64,000 nt of DNA from Agroathelia rolfsii (GCA_018343915.1 JABRWF010000002.1:3906001-3970000), one strand, 5' to 3'; shown: positions 1 to 11,912, numbered from the stretch's first letter. Numbers and translations: made by a program. The notes: generated from the letters alone by a model not told the origin.

Positions 1-23
1 ATAATCATCAAATATAACAACAG

Positions 24-1720
24 CTAATCGTCCCCATGGCCGAGATTACAGCACTTGAGAAAAAAATGACGGCGTTCGTCATCCCTAACGCGATCGGCGT
101 CTCAACCAGGACAGCAAAATACACCTTCGCCTCCTTCCTCTCGCGCGAGACGACGTATGATGTCATTCACAACATCTGGCGGCTCGCCAGGCCCGAGGGT
201 GCCGGTGGGGGCGGTGGGAGCGGGAACGGTGTATCCGCACGCGGCTCGCTCGAGGAGGCGCGTCCTGCCATGGAGGAGCACCGCGATGAGGCCAGCGCGG
301 CTGCTGCTGCCGCTGCTGCGAGTGGTGGTGGGAAGCCAGGTGTTAAAACCAAAGCGGCGGCGGTGCAGAAACAGACGACGTGTTCGTGCTCCAAGGAGGG
401 CAAGCATCTGAACGAGCTGGTGCTCGAGGCGATTTTCCCTGGCACACCGGAGAATATACATAATTTGATGTTTGCGAGTGGGTTCATCAAAGATTTCATG
501 ACGCAGGATCAGAAGCTATTTGGTGAGATTACTTTGGAGAAATATATCGTCGTAGCATTTACTCATCTTTACTTTTTTTTACACCCTTACTTCTCAGACC
601 TACAAATATCCGACTGGACATCGACCGCGCCTGGCTCAAAACTGTTGGCGCGCAACATGTCGTACATGAAGCCTCTGAGCGCGCCCGTGGGCCCGAAACA
701 GACGCGGTGCGAGCTCCGCGACGAAACTGTGTTCTGCGACTTTGACAACTACGTCTCGACGGTGACGACAACAAGGACGCCCGAGGTGCCCAGCGGGAAC
801 GCGTTCTCGGTCGAGACGCGGACGTGTATCATGTGGGCCAGTGCCGTCTCGTCGAGGATCATCGTGACAACTCAGGTGAACTGGACGGGAAGGAGTTTCA
901 TCAAGGGTCAGTGATTGCCCTTTCTTTTTTGCCCTGAAGTATTTATAATTTAACCTCGCTCCGCCTCCCTACCCCCTCAGGTATCATCGAAAAATCTGCG
1001 ATTGACGGACAACGATCCTACCACCTCGCGCTCGAAAAAGCCATGCGCAACTACGTCACCGAACACAAATCCGAGTTCGTCCCCGCCGGGATGGAAGACA
1101 TCGGTGAGCCCGAGATCATTGCCTCGCCCACGGTCGAGGCCGGCAACAGCCTCGCAGCAGGGGGTGCTTCGGGCGTCAAGAAAGATTCCGACGGCGGCGT
1201 CACGGCAGAAGGAAAAGAGCGCGAGCGGGAGCGCAACCAGCGCACGCTGCAGTGGGCATACGACACGTTCGCGGGTGCGGCTTCCGTCGCGCGACAGTCT
1301 GCCCGTGGCGCGCTCGAGCTCGTTGGCGACGCGTGGGACCAGTCGAATTCGACGACGATTGCGATCTTTTTAATTATTGCGCTGATTATCAGCAATCTCT
1401 GGACGCTATATCTGATGGGATCGCGTGAGGAGGTCGGGAGGAGGAAGGAGATACGCAGGACGGAGGAGAAGGAGAAGTGGGTCCAGGGGATTGTTACGGC
1501 ACTGTGGGATGAGCTGGGGACAGCGAAGAATGTGCCGCCTGCGGTAGTTCCTTTGTCTTCGGGAGGTGCGAGTACTGGTGCTGGTGGTTACTCGGTGCCA
1601 ACAGGCCCTATGGGCGAACTCAAGGACGAGGTGGCCGAGATGGTCAAAACACTGGATGCTGTAGAGACGCGGATACGACAAATCAGGGAGGCATTGGTTC
1701 CCTTGAATGAGGTAGACTGA
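24..1720 (+). CDS. GRAM-VASt domain sterol-transport protein (Ysp2/Lam-like), 5'-truncated by window edge
   Basis: Likely an ER membrane contact-site protein that moves sterol between membranes (Lam/Ysp2 family). The visible part starts after an acceptor AG at 22-23 and has exons 24-522, 598-906 and 981-1720 (515 residues). The first residues match the end of a GRAM domain (motifs ALEKKMTAFVIPNAI and DVIHNIWRL), followed by a Gly/Ala/Glu-rich linker, then a VASt (StART-like) domain opening with LEAIFPGTPENI and continuing through FIKDFMTQDQKLF and ISDW. A single TM helix (TTIAIFLIIALIISNLW) and a short coiled coil follow near the C-terminus, as in the family. The ATG at 36 is internal: the frame is open upstream to the acceptor and GRAM homology extends past it, so the true start lies left of the window. 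The 75-nt intron 523-597 has no stop and is a multiple of three. Family assignment is firm; the exact ortholog is not. Confidence 0.85.
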
Positions 1721-2557
1721 TTGATCATCATACCAGATAGTAGTCAGTAAAATCGAACTATCAAAATAGACACACACACTCTTTTTTTTTGACTTTTCTT
1801 TTTTTTCTTACTGGATCTCATTTACCACTACTCTTGTTTATTATTGGCTTTTTCTGTCTCTCCACTTCTTTTTTTTGTTGTTTTTGGGTTGTCTTCCTGG
1901 GAGGAATGAAAAGCTGAATCCATTTTCTATGAAAAAAAGGAGTATTGTAATGTATATATTTCGATGAACAATCGATTTGGATAATCATGTTGAGAAAGAG
2001 AGAAAAAGCGAACGTAACCATGAAAATTGTAAGTAATGGTGATGGAGGACAAAAGAAAAGATTATAAGGAGAGTGATTTTGTTAGATGTACGAGAGATAG
2101 TGTATACGTTGGTTATGTGAGTAGAAAGGGAGGAAAAGAAAACTAATCGATCCGAAAAGAAGGGTAAAGAGGGTTTTGAAGTCCGGAGATTGTGTGAGAA
2201 AGCAGCGTAACTTCTGATGTAAGTGAGTGGTGTCTTTAAAAGAGATAAGGGGAGAAAGAGCCGACGAAGGAGGAGAAATGAGGAGTGAGGGTATATCGGA
2301 CGCAAAATGTAGAATTGGCGATATACGAAGTTGAAGATGCGTGTCAGGAAGAACATAAATCCAAGAAAAATATACAGGCGCAGAAAGAAACAGACATAAG
2401 TATATTAAAGGATCATAGAATGATGGGCAGGGAAGAAGAAAAGAGAGAAAGGAATGTAACGCGACCAGTCGTTAATTAGCAGCGGTCAGTCATTGACAAG
2501 TCTTAAAAATGCCCATCATCAGAGTTTTCCTCCTTTCTATTCCTCCTCTCTCACCAT
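1721..2557. other. Convergent intergenic region
   Basis: This stretch separates the 3' ends of the GRAM-VASt gene (+) and the PX-AGC kinase (-). It holds pyrimidine runs just after the first stop (about 1780-1880) and a long purine-biased stretch on the + strand (about 1985-2460). I see no convincing gene; short open frames here have low-complexity translations. Confidence 0.6.
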
Positions 2558-5500
2558 CTAAGACTGCTGTTGCTGCCGAGGTGACTGGAAGAGCGACAAG
2601 ACCTTCTCTGCTCCCTCTTTATACTTATTAACTTTCTTTGTCTTTGTCTTCTCCGGCTCCTCAGCATTAGGCGAAACCGCCGCTCTCACCGTGCTGGAAT
2701 TGTGCGCCGTTTCCTCCTCCGCCATGCTCGAGGGCTCTCTCGATACCTGACCGTGACTCTGGCTCTGTCCATTCCCAGAAGCCTCCGAGTCCTGCGTCTT
2801 TAACGAAGGTGGGACCGTATTTGGCATCGACGCCGAGACCGGTACCTTAGTAGAATTCGAGCGCTTCAAAGACGAGGCGAGCGCCGCAGAGCTGGCCTGG
2901 CTGAACGACTTGGAGGACGAAGGCGGCGCCGCAGCCCCAGAGAGTGCCGTCTTTGCCGATGCCTTCCTCGATAGAGCAGCCTTGACAGAGGGTGGCGGCG
3001 ACTTTTGGCGCAGGAACTGCTTCGTCTGCTTACGGAACGGTAAGCCAGCGTTACGGCCCCGACGGGTCTTCTCAGACGGCGTCGGCGAGTCTGTAACACT
3101 GGTGGCTGTAGCCACGGAGTCTCGCTGGTTGGACGACTTGGACATGCCAGATACGGTTCGGCGTGACGTGCTCTGAGCCGGCGTCGACGCCTTGCGGAAC
3201 ACCGCCAGACGATAGCGGTCAACGACACCGCGCGCAAATAGGCTCGTGCCGCGCGCACCATTGCGATCCTCGCCATCGGCACGTTCGACAAAGTCCCAGT
3301 CGTCGTCCTCGGCGTCGTGTTCGGTTGCTTCCGCCTCCGTGTCCGGTGACATGTCTAACAGATCCTTGTCCAGCGCATGCACACCAGATTTCTCCCGCCG
3401 ATTCCGGTTGGTACGTGTGCCGGTCGTGCGGGGGGCGGTGCCCTTCGAGATCGAGGCTGGGGCTGTCTGAGCCTTGTTGGATGCCGTTCGTTCCATGGGA
3501 GGCGGCGCCTCGACGGAGGGGCGCATGACAGGCTCTTTGGGCTTTTCTGCCTCCTCGGCAATAACAGCAACAGATGGATCACTAGGAGCAGTTACCCCTG
3601 CAGGCTCCTCCTCGACATGAGAGTCGACATTGGCCGGGTAGTCCTCATCAGGCAACGCAGCATGCGGGCGCGCCTCAGGCGTCTTGGGCTCAACACCCTC
3701 CGCATCGTCAACTTCCGTGACGGACTCGGTCTGGGTGACGTCCGTGGTGGATTCACTTGGGGCCACACCCAAAGCATCATCCGCGTTCGACACCATCTCT
3801 TCCTCATCTTCCTTGCCCTCCACTTCTTCCTCTTCCTCTTCCTCCTCCACTTCCTCGTCTCCTTCTTCCTCTTCCTCTTCATCATCATCCATAAGCACAG
3901 AATGCCGGCCTTTGAACGAATACCCATCAAACACATCCACACTATCGTCCTCCTCAACCTGACTATTATTGTTGCGCGCCACAGACGAGCTACGGGACTG
4001 CGACGGAGTGTTCACCGACGACTCATCGCCATCGGTTCGGTCCGTGTCCGTTTGTTCGCCGCCGCCTTCCTGGTCGGTGTCGGTCATGTCGTTGTCGGCC
4101 CCGTCGTTGATGACGGGCTCCATGTCCAGGAAGGTCTCGTCAAAGTTTTGCGTGTCGCTCGCGTTGGAAGGGTCAATAGGTGGGATGTAGGGTGCTAGAA
4201 TGGAAATAGGTTTCAGCATGAAAAAAAAGAAAGTACCCCAACATGCTGCAACGTACGGATATATCGTTTGTAGTAAACGTGTGTCCAGTCACTGGGAGGA
4301 AAGGTTTGTGGTGAGAACGATAAGTCATAGAGAATATATGCAAAGAGTTTACGTACATCATGGAGAAATAAGGATGTTTCTTGATTCTCGGCTCTGCCAT
4401 TCGCAACGCCGGATTCCGTTGCAAGAGCTAAGTATAAAGGACAAGGTGTCTTTCAGCAAAATCCTCAAAAAGTGTGCCCAGAACAACGTACACCACGAAT
4501 AAGACTCTTCGTATCATGATCGAGTACCCTATCATCCGGGAAATGCAGCTCGTCCTGCAACACACGAACATACATGTCCGAGTGGTTATTCGCCCAGAAC
4601 GGCGTCTACAAAATCATGCTTTAGCAACGAAAAACATCAAGCAAGCAAAGAAATCATTCACGATGCCCGTCAACATCTCATAGAGCATCGTCCCAAAGCT
4701 CCACCAATCGACCTCATAACTATACGGTAACCCCTGAATGACCTCGGGCGCAAGATACTCCGCCGTTCCACAGAACGTGTTCGTCATATCCGAGTGTCCC
4801 ACAGGCTGCCCTGGCCAGCCCGTAGCGAGCTCCCCGCCGATCTCGGTTCGCATCCACGGCGGTGTCGTGGGCTGCGTCGCTGTCCCCGGCACGGACGCAT
4901 AAAAGTCTCTTGGCGCACCGTTGGCAGTCCGACGGGGGAACTCCTTCGAGAGACCAAAGTCGGTGAGGACGATGTGCCCGTCGCCGCCGATGAGGATGTT
5001 CTCCGGCTTGAGATCGCGGTAGATGACGCCGGCGGCGTGCAGGCCCTCGACGCCCTCGACGATCTCGGCAGCATAGAACCTGGCGCGGTCGCGCCCCAGC
5101 CTGCCCCAGCGCGCGAGCTGGGTAGCGAGATCACCACCAGGGTGGAAGTCCTGTCATAACCGAATTAAAAAAAATCCAATAACAAAGGCTTTAAATAATT
5201 TTTTTTTTAAAACGCACCATAACGAGGAACAGATTCTCCTTATCATGAAAACTCCACCAGAGCTTGACCACGAACGGATCCTTGGACTCGGCCGACATCT
5301 TCTTCAGCACGGCCTGCTCCGTCAGTGTATGCTGTAGCTCCTGGTGCGCCAGCACGTGCCGCTTCGTGATCGCCTTGAGCGCGAACAGGTCCTGCGTCTG
5401 CCGATGGCGCACGAGCAGCACTTTGCCCGCACACCCTTTGCCCAGCACGCGCATCATCTCAAAGTCGTCGATCACCACCTTGCGTGAGGAGGGTTTCGCA

Positions 5501-7021
5501 CCGGTGGTAGCGGATGCCTTTTTGGCACTGCCGGGTTCTTTGACGTTGCCATTACCACCGGTGGTGCGTGCACGACGTCGGCCACCGCCGCTGGCGCTGG
5601 TGCTGCGGCCACCACCTGCGGTGGTGGACACGGACGAGGTGTCGTCCGCCTGTGAAGAGGACGCGTTCGCGTCTGGGTTCGTATACACACGTGAGAGACG
5701 CGAGGCCCTGTCCGGGTCGGCGGAGCGGGAGCGGACCAGGCGCGAGGAGGTCGTTTCGGCCGTAGGCGTGCTCGGTGCCGTACCATCCTCTGCTGCAGCC
5801 TTGTTTTCAGCAGCGGCAGGCCGCTCGGCAGCACCGTCAGGAACGGGAGAAGATGTGACATCAGTGGATGTTTCAGCACTTCCTTCTTGTTCCTGTTCTT
5901 CTTCGACGGCAGCGGCAGCACTAGCAGCACCGCTAGCCCCCGTCGCTTGGGCGTGGGTAGCAGCGGGACCGTGATGATCGGCAGTCGCACCGTCATCGTC
6001 CTCGTCTTCTTCCTGGATCAGCTCGCTCTGCAGGCTCGCCACAGAGGGCGCGACGAAATCGAGCTCGGCCTCATGCAGATCGTGAATGCTGCTGCTGCCC
6101 GACTCGGATATGCTTGCGCTTGCGCTCGGCGGCAGGGTCTGTGCCTTTGTGGGAGGAGAAACGGAAGCCGATGGAGAGATGGAGGGTACAGTTGTCGTAG
6201 TTGTCGTCGTCGTCGTCACAGATGACGTCGTGTGTGCAGCAAGGTCGGAGCGGACATGCTTGATCGCACGCTCGACACGACGGCTCTCGAGATCGTCGGT
6301 GCGTACGCGCACGAAGCGGCGCCAGACACGACTCTCGTTGAGACTTCCGTCATTGGCGACGGAAGTAAGATAAGCCGCGATGGCGGTGGCATGTGTGGAT
6401 CCCTTGTTGTTATTATTGTTAACGGGAGCGCCGTTGCTGAAGGACTCTGCAGCCTCATCGAACGGATCGGGGCTTTCCTGTGTGGGTGAGACGGTGCTGG
6501 AGGCCGCGCCGGTCTTGTCAGTGCTTGCTGTGCGGCTGTGATGCTGGTGTTGCTGCTGCTGATTCTGGCGGGCCGAGCGTGAGGCCGCGGGGGATGCAAG
6601 CCGCGTGAGCGTATTGAAAAACGTCGACTTGCGCTTCGGAGGTGGCGACGGCAACAATGACGATGCCAGGGCGGGATCGATGGGGAAGTGGGGCAGCTTG
6701 GCACCCGGGATGGTCTCGTGCAGCTTGCTGTCGAGATCGACGAGCTCTTGGATGCTTCGCGTGAGAGTGAGATTGTGCGTCGGCGCTAGAGAGCATGACA
6801 ACGGTGGGGTAGTAGATACGTTTAGCGAACAAGGCCAAAGAAAAAGAAAGGCGGGGAAAATGGCAAGGAGAGGGCTGGAAATGGATTGCTGCTGGCTGTT
6901 GTTACTCACTCTTGATGTACAGGTTGTAGGAGCCGATGGTGTGTGGAGTGTCAGCGACACTAACAGCCCAAGGCCCGGCGTGGTCCATGGCCATGGGCGT
7001 CCTTCGCGGCGAACGATGCAT
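2558..7021 (-). CDS. PX-domain AGC-family serine/threonine kinase
   Basis: A predicted 1341-residue kinase from seven exons: 7021-6910, 6785-5218, 5150-4662, 4605-4492, 4427-4357, 4291-4257 (35 nt) and 4194-2558. The N-terminus is PX-like (YNLYIK...LTRSIQELVDLDSKLHETIPG, about residues 28-70) and closes only after a long Ser/Gln-rich insert at AAYLTSV/RVWRRFVRVR. The kinase domain has a glycine loop GKGCAGKV (about 486), lysine in FALKAITK (508), YRDLKPEN (Asp 606), DFGLSKEF (624), then an insert of about 40 residues before the activation-loop motif TFCGTAEYLAPE. The AGC tail shows YFSMIDW, PPIDP and a hydrophobic-motif candidate VFDGYSFKG (Ser about 889). An acidic Glu run and a Ser-rich disordered tail of about 450 residues follow. 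PX suggests phosphoinositide-directed membrane recruitment, as in SGK3. An in-frame stop precedes ATG 7021; ATG 6994 is an alternative. Kinase identity is certain, the ortholog name is not. Confidence 0.9.
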
Positions 7022-7784
7022 GGCGAGAGAGACAGCTGGTCTTTAATAGGTCGACGACGACGGATGGAGGTCTAAGACGAAGGAAATAGAGGCGAGGGAT
7101 GAAAGCGTCTTAAATTCGACCTGGTTCGCTTAATAGTAGCACTCCTGGTCCTGCAACTGAACTGGGTGTGCAGGAGTGGCTACGGTGCTGTGGTGCTCGG
7201 CGCTGCCTTGTGGGTATATAAGCAGCTGCTTGGAGTTGTATGGCACTGGAGGCGTGTATTATGACTATGAGGAGAGAGGGAGAGAGGGAGAATGAGAAAG
7301 AAAGAGATGGGATGGATATGATCTCTAATGGAGATGATTGTGGACAAAACGAGGGACGGGCGAGGCGTGTTCGTCCTCGAGCAGACGACGGCCTCGAGGT
7401 GAACACGAAAGAGAACAAGAGGGTGAAAGAGGTAAACAGCGGGCTCTTTATGCGCAACGGGCGAGGAAGGGGCTTTCTGGATGGCGTTGAGTCGCTCTTC
7501 GAGGTCAGAATGTTTGTTGTGTTCTGGTATATTAGTATTCCTTATTTGTGTACACTTTTGTTGTTATCGTTACTACAATTCATCGTTAATATTCTTATTC
7601 CGTCGGCTAAACATTATTCGCCAGTCATTCATTCATGTTATCGCATCTATATCTCGCACAGCACACCAGTGCCAGAGCCTGGTCTCCCCGTTATGGTCCA
7701 TCGCAGTGTAATATTTAAGCAACTACAAATACACAACTCGACTTGATACCAAACCAGACTTTGCCTTTTGATTGCCCATCCCTA
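7022..7784. other. Kinase 5' region / tail of oxidoreductase
   Basis: This interval lies between the kinase start and the 3' end of the oxidoreductase, both on the minus strand. It holds a purine-rich tract on the + strand (7260-7320) and AT-rich sequence after 7500. Open frames here give low-complexity translations without recognisable domains, so I read it as promoter, 5' UTR and terminator sequence. Confidence 0.5.
7213..7222 (-). promoter_or_regulatory. TATA-like element upstream of the kinase
   Basis: A TATATA core lies about 195 bases upstream of the kinase ATG at 7021. It is the only strong TATA-like match in the 7022-7784 interval. Assignment to this gene rests on position alone. Confidence 0.3.
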
Positions 7785-9652
7785 TCAAGCGCCATCCTGT
7801 GCAAGCACATACGTCGACTTGGGTCGGGTGCCCAATCCAGTCTATGTCAAACCAAATGGCAAGTAGCCCGTCAGCTCAATCGACAAAAACGGGCTCGTCT
7901 TCTTACCTTGACATACACCTCCTCAATCCACTTCATGTTCGCAATCGAGTCCTCCTTAGTCACCCATGTTTGCGGCGTCCGTCCACGGAGCTTATCAACA
8001 AACGCCTCCAGTTGATACCGGTAGCTGTATAAAAAAAAAGGTCATAATCGAGCACCGTGAAATTCGAAGAATATCAAATGCAGCTTACGTCGACCACCAC
8101 TTCTCTCCTTTATCATCAAACGTATAAGCCTCTTCAATGCGTCCACCCCCACCCGCGTCCTTGACGATGATCGAATGTGTTAATGGCGGCATGACGAACT
8201 GATCCAACTCTACCGAGCCCATCTCGCAGTGCACACGCACGCCGGACGTGGGGAACCCTGGTAGCAAGCCACCATACTTCCACGCACGGCGCATGTTGCA
8301 TGAGAGCGATGCCGTTGCGTTATTCGGTAGCGCGAGGGATGCGACCGTGCTCACGTCGACATTGGGTGAGCCAAATGCTTTGGCTGATGCATCGATAACA
8401 GCAGTAGGCTCGGTCGAGGCAAGGTAGCGGATGTTGCTGAGAGGGTAGCCTGGGTATGATGAGGAAAAAAAGCAATTTAAGCAAATAAGGTTATGGATCA
8501 CCATGCCGACTTACAGCCCATGTCCATCATGGCACCACCTCCTAGATCATACTTGAAACGGATATCGTCATCCTTGATAAAACCTTGGAACAAAAAAAAA
8601 AAAAAAAAAAAAAACTCAGCACACAGCATAGGACGAGAAGCATTTAAGCTGTATGCTCACCACTAGGCATTTCCAGCTCCGAGTCAATACTGAGAATGAC
8701 GCCCAGCTCGCCACTGTCCAGGATGGCCTTGACACGTTGGATGGCTGGGTGGAACCTGACATTGTTACGCGATCAATATGCAGTGTATGCACTAGTGCAG
8801 CTGAAACCCGTGCGTCTCTTCTTACCGGTAATGGAACGCCTCGAGCAGCACCAATCCCTTCTTCTCCGCAAACTCAAACATGACTCGCGTATCCTCGGCC
8901 GTGTTCGAGGATGGCTTCTCGAGCAGGACATGTTTACCCGCCGCGAGTGCCTTCATGGTCCATTCAAAGTGGAGGCCTGAGTCCAGATGATTTATATCGT
9001 CCTCAAGTTCATAATTTCAGACATCCTTACCATTGGGTAGCTGGAAAAAATAAGATAAAGAAATTTAGAATATTAGCTCGATACAACACAAATATGCTTC
9101 ACGTACAGGGTTGTAAATAGCATCAATCTCCGGATCATCCAAAAGTTCTATAGTGCGATTCAAAACACGTGATTATTAGACCATCACCACAAAGATTTAC
9201 AATAGTACACACGAAAAAAAAAAGGCGACATACCTTGATACCCGTTTGGTCCGCCATATACCTTGGTAATCCCATGCTTTTTAGCATACGCCTCCGCACG
9301 TCCCTTGTCCCGCGCCGCGACGGCATAAACGATCACATCAGGATGGCTCTGCACGGGCTGGATGAATGCCATGGGTGCGATGTTGGCCGCCTATCATCAT
9401 CGTTCATGGGTTTGATTGTTCATTCTATTCTATCGCAGGAAATAGTAATAGTATTGCCCGCTTACACCCAATATACCAAACTTGAGCGCATTCTGATCCT
9501 TCGGTACCGTAGGAGGGTGTGTGAGCTATTCATTTGCGACGAGTGAGCGGAACGTTGGGGCACAAGCAGGTCGTCCTGCGAAAGAGAATGAATGCAGGCG
9601 GGCATGTGCTTACGTTGTATATCTGCCTCGCAGTGCTGATAAAAGAACCCAT
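7785..9652 (-). CDS. Gfo/Idh/MocA-family NAD(P)-dependent oxidoreductase (D-xylose dehydrogenase-like)
   Basis: A predicted 385-residue cytosolic dehydrogenase of sugars or related polyols. Eleven exons: 9652-9614, 9525-9466, 9390-9234, 9147-9107, 9040-9031 (10 nt), 8976-8826, 8755-8661, 8583-8515, 8449-8089, 8024-7907 and 7841-7785. The Rossmann start is KFGILGAANIAP. The family EKP motif is in HVLLEKPSS, followed by LEAFHYRFHPA and the C-terminal substrate domain motif LGGGAMMDMGCYPL. The frame joins cleanly at every junction. The 10-nt exon supplies LPN plus one base of the next codon. The acceptor of exon 8583-8515 is preceded on the coding strand by a run of 23 T. Closest named activity in the family is NADP-dependent D-xylose 1-dehydrogenase, but substrate cannot be read from sequence; trans-dihydrodiol dehydrogenase-like enzymes share these motifs. 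Confidence 0.88.
8592..8614. repeat. A23 homopolymer inside an intron
   Basis: Twenty-three A on the + strand, hence a T23 polypyrimidine tract on the coding strand ending about eight bases before the acceptor of the oxidoreductase exon 8583-8515. It is probably length-variable. Confidence 0.9.
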
Positions 9653-10369
9653 GGCTTTTCCAACTACAGCAAGAGAAATTACAACTCGGGCTTGATGGGA
9701 CGACGGTAAAATATCTCTCAATCTGGGGGCCCGGCTCAGGTGGGTAGGTGTCTTGGCAGTCGAGGTTAGGAGACAACAAGAGTGAAGAAATATAATTATT
9801 CAAGTTCGCTGGCAAAGGACTGTGGAACCTCGGGCATTCCAGTTGATGTTGTAAGTGTTTATATATACATATCAAAGGATACATGTGGATCTGCTTCGAA
9901 ATCGGCAAGGAAGCGCGAAGAAGACCATGATGGTGATAGGAAGTTGTAGAATGATCCAGTGGGGGTAGTGTGCCATTAGATCATGAGTAGGTATGGGTTT
10001 CGGTATCCTGAAGGGATTGCTTGAGAAGGGGCGGAAGGCTATTCAGAGAGAGACTGTATAGCACAATAGCCCGAGGATTTAGCTGATAGTCGTTGTTTTC
10101 ATGAAGTGGTGGTACTCATACAAGTTACGTATACCGCGATATATCATGTTACTGCTTCCGACCGAATACAATGTAGGAAACTATACTAGTAATACCCAAG
10201 TACAACTCATAATCTAAATTACAACATCCTCACAAATATCAAACCAACAAAATTGCTAATTATCATTATTCAATTACTATTAGTACGTATTTGAATTATT
10301 AAACCTCCTAATATACAACAGAATCGCTAATCGAACTTGGGGGCGGACTCGGAGCGAGGTTAGTAACTA
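9653..10369. other. Intergenic region upstream of the oxidoreductase
   Basis: AT-rich sequence between the oxidoreductase start and the 3' end of the first F-box copy. I see no gene or clear TATA element; open frames are short and lack domains. Confidence 0.5.
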
Positions 10370-11872
10370 CTAGACAGAAATCTTTACGCATGGCACGTTC
10401 TTCAATAACCAGTCATAATCCTCCTTAGTAATCTCCTCGAATCCATCCAGGACCAAGTATGTAACATGACAGATGCTCAAGTGCCACCCAGTCTGACCGC
10501 CAAGCCCCTCCCTGATCATTTGAGATGCCACACGTCGAGCCTCTACAAGATCCTATGGATATCCTATCAGCGACACCTTGACCCCCAATCGATAGATGTT
10601 GTAGCTTCAAACAGCTCCACTTGGCGATTTCACGATCCCGCGACATTTGATCCAATGTATGGGAGGTGAAAGACGGGCAGTTCCAGATCGCTAAACCATT
10701 TACGTTGCATGCAGATAAGATCGGTTCGAAATCTTACGTGGCTTCGATATATCTTAGGTCCAGACGATGAGTCTCCAAAACATAGTTGGGAGCAACATCC
10801 GAGATGGGACAATTTCCGATGGTGAGGGTGTCCATCCGAGCTATTGGCATCTGATTCGGAGCAAAACACAACTTGAAGATCGCAGCAACTGCAGATGGCT
10901 GGAGATTTTTGGGCGTGAGGCAGACCAGCATCATTGGAGGCCTGAATTCTTGTTCTTCCCAATTTGTAATGATATCTTGTAGTTCTTCAGAGTTGAAACG
11001 GACGCCAATGAGCGAAAGGTGAACCATTGGGAGCCCTATCATCTCGTCGGTCACGCAAAAGACATGCACCAGTGAGAGCTCCAGAGCATGATCTACATTA
11101 GGGAAGGATAGATCCATAACAGTCAAATTTATCCATCGGGAGGGTTCGAATGGGCCCAATGTAATCCATTGATGAGAGAAGAGATTCGGATGGAAGAAAC
11201 AAGAGTCCAGCGCCAAGCTAAAGATACCAGGAGCATAAAGTTGGCCAGCAATTTCTTCATCAACCAACGGTACGGAATCATGGCAATGAGAATATAATTG
11301 CAATTCGTCCAAGATGAGCGCCTTTCCGGAGAGGTAGTTCCGAAGGAGTATAAGTGACGATTGGTGCATGGCTTGGACACGCAAAGTTAAACACCGGTGT
11401 ATATGGCAAGCAAAAACCTTCATGAACGCATCCATTCGACGACTCTCGAGTGGTTCTACCGTGCCAAACCCATCGCGCCTCGAAATATAAACTTCGATGG
11501 CCTGGTCCTGCGATGCCTCAAGCTCCCTACGAACCTGCAAAATTGAACGCCCTTGGGATCCAATATCGATAAAAACACGCGTCCAAAACTCTGAAATCCT
11601 TAGGCATATTTTGTTCCAGGTGGAGCAGACATAAGCAACGTTGTATGGGAAGAGGGATGACTGTGTTAGTTCTGTGTCGCTCAATGCGAGCCATTCCTCC
11701 ATGGTCAAGTACGTCCGAGCAATATTCGAGCTAGAGTAAGATAAGAGGTGACTTGGCTTCTATTCATATGATATGCATATATGAAAATCTCTTCGAGTAT
11801 CTCCGTAGGTAGTGAGTATGCGCCAGGTCCGAGATGCCTAGGATAGATACGTTGCCGCGACAAGGTCGACAT
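10370..11872 (-). pseudogene. F-box/LRR-like gene, decayed tandem copy 1
   Basis: The reading matches the intact neighbour at 12757-14241 along its whole length. Shared blocks include SLPTEILEEIF (F-box start; SLPAEILQNIF in the intact copy), AYVCSTWNKICL versus AYVCSAWNKACL, SRRMDAFMKV, FNSEELQDI and NCPISDV. The copy is broken in three places. A frameshift near 11750 separates the F-box start from the rest. A TAA follows RYIEAT at about 10734. A further frameshift near 10560 precedes a terminal block EDYDWLLKNVPCVK that parallels DVDYDWLVDNVMNVR. F-box proteins normally select substrates for SCF ubiquitin ligases; this copy should not make a full product, although a 320-residue open segment (11708-10734) remains. 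An intron spanning the first frameshift cannot be fully excluded. Confidence 0.75.
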
Positions 11873-11887
11873 CTACTTGAATCCAAG

Positions 11888-11912
11888 TTTTTTTTTTTTT
11901 TTTTTTTTTTTT
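11888..11912. repeat. T25 homopolymer
   Basis: A run of 25 T directly upstream of the start of decayed F-box copy 1. It reads as a simple low-complexity tract, possibly a poly(A) relic on the opposite strand. Confidence 0.9.

Noticed and set aside
3377..4198. Plus-strand 273-residue frame opposite the kinase tail
   Set aside because: It is the complement of the acidic/Ser-rich kinase tail (a Leu/Phe/Ile-rich shadow) and has no independent signals.
5264..5974. Plus-strand 236-residue frame opposite the kinase N-terminus
   Set aside because: Shadow frame of the Ser/Ala/Thr-rich kinase linker.
7240..7746. Plus-strand gene of 168 residues in the kinase 5' region
   Set aside because: Translation is low-complexity at first and then hydrophobic by chance; no domain, and it lies in promoter/UTR sequence.
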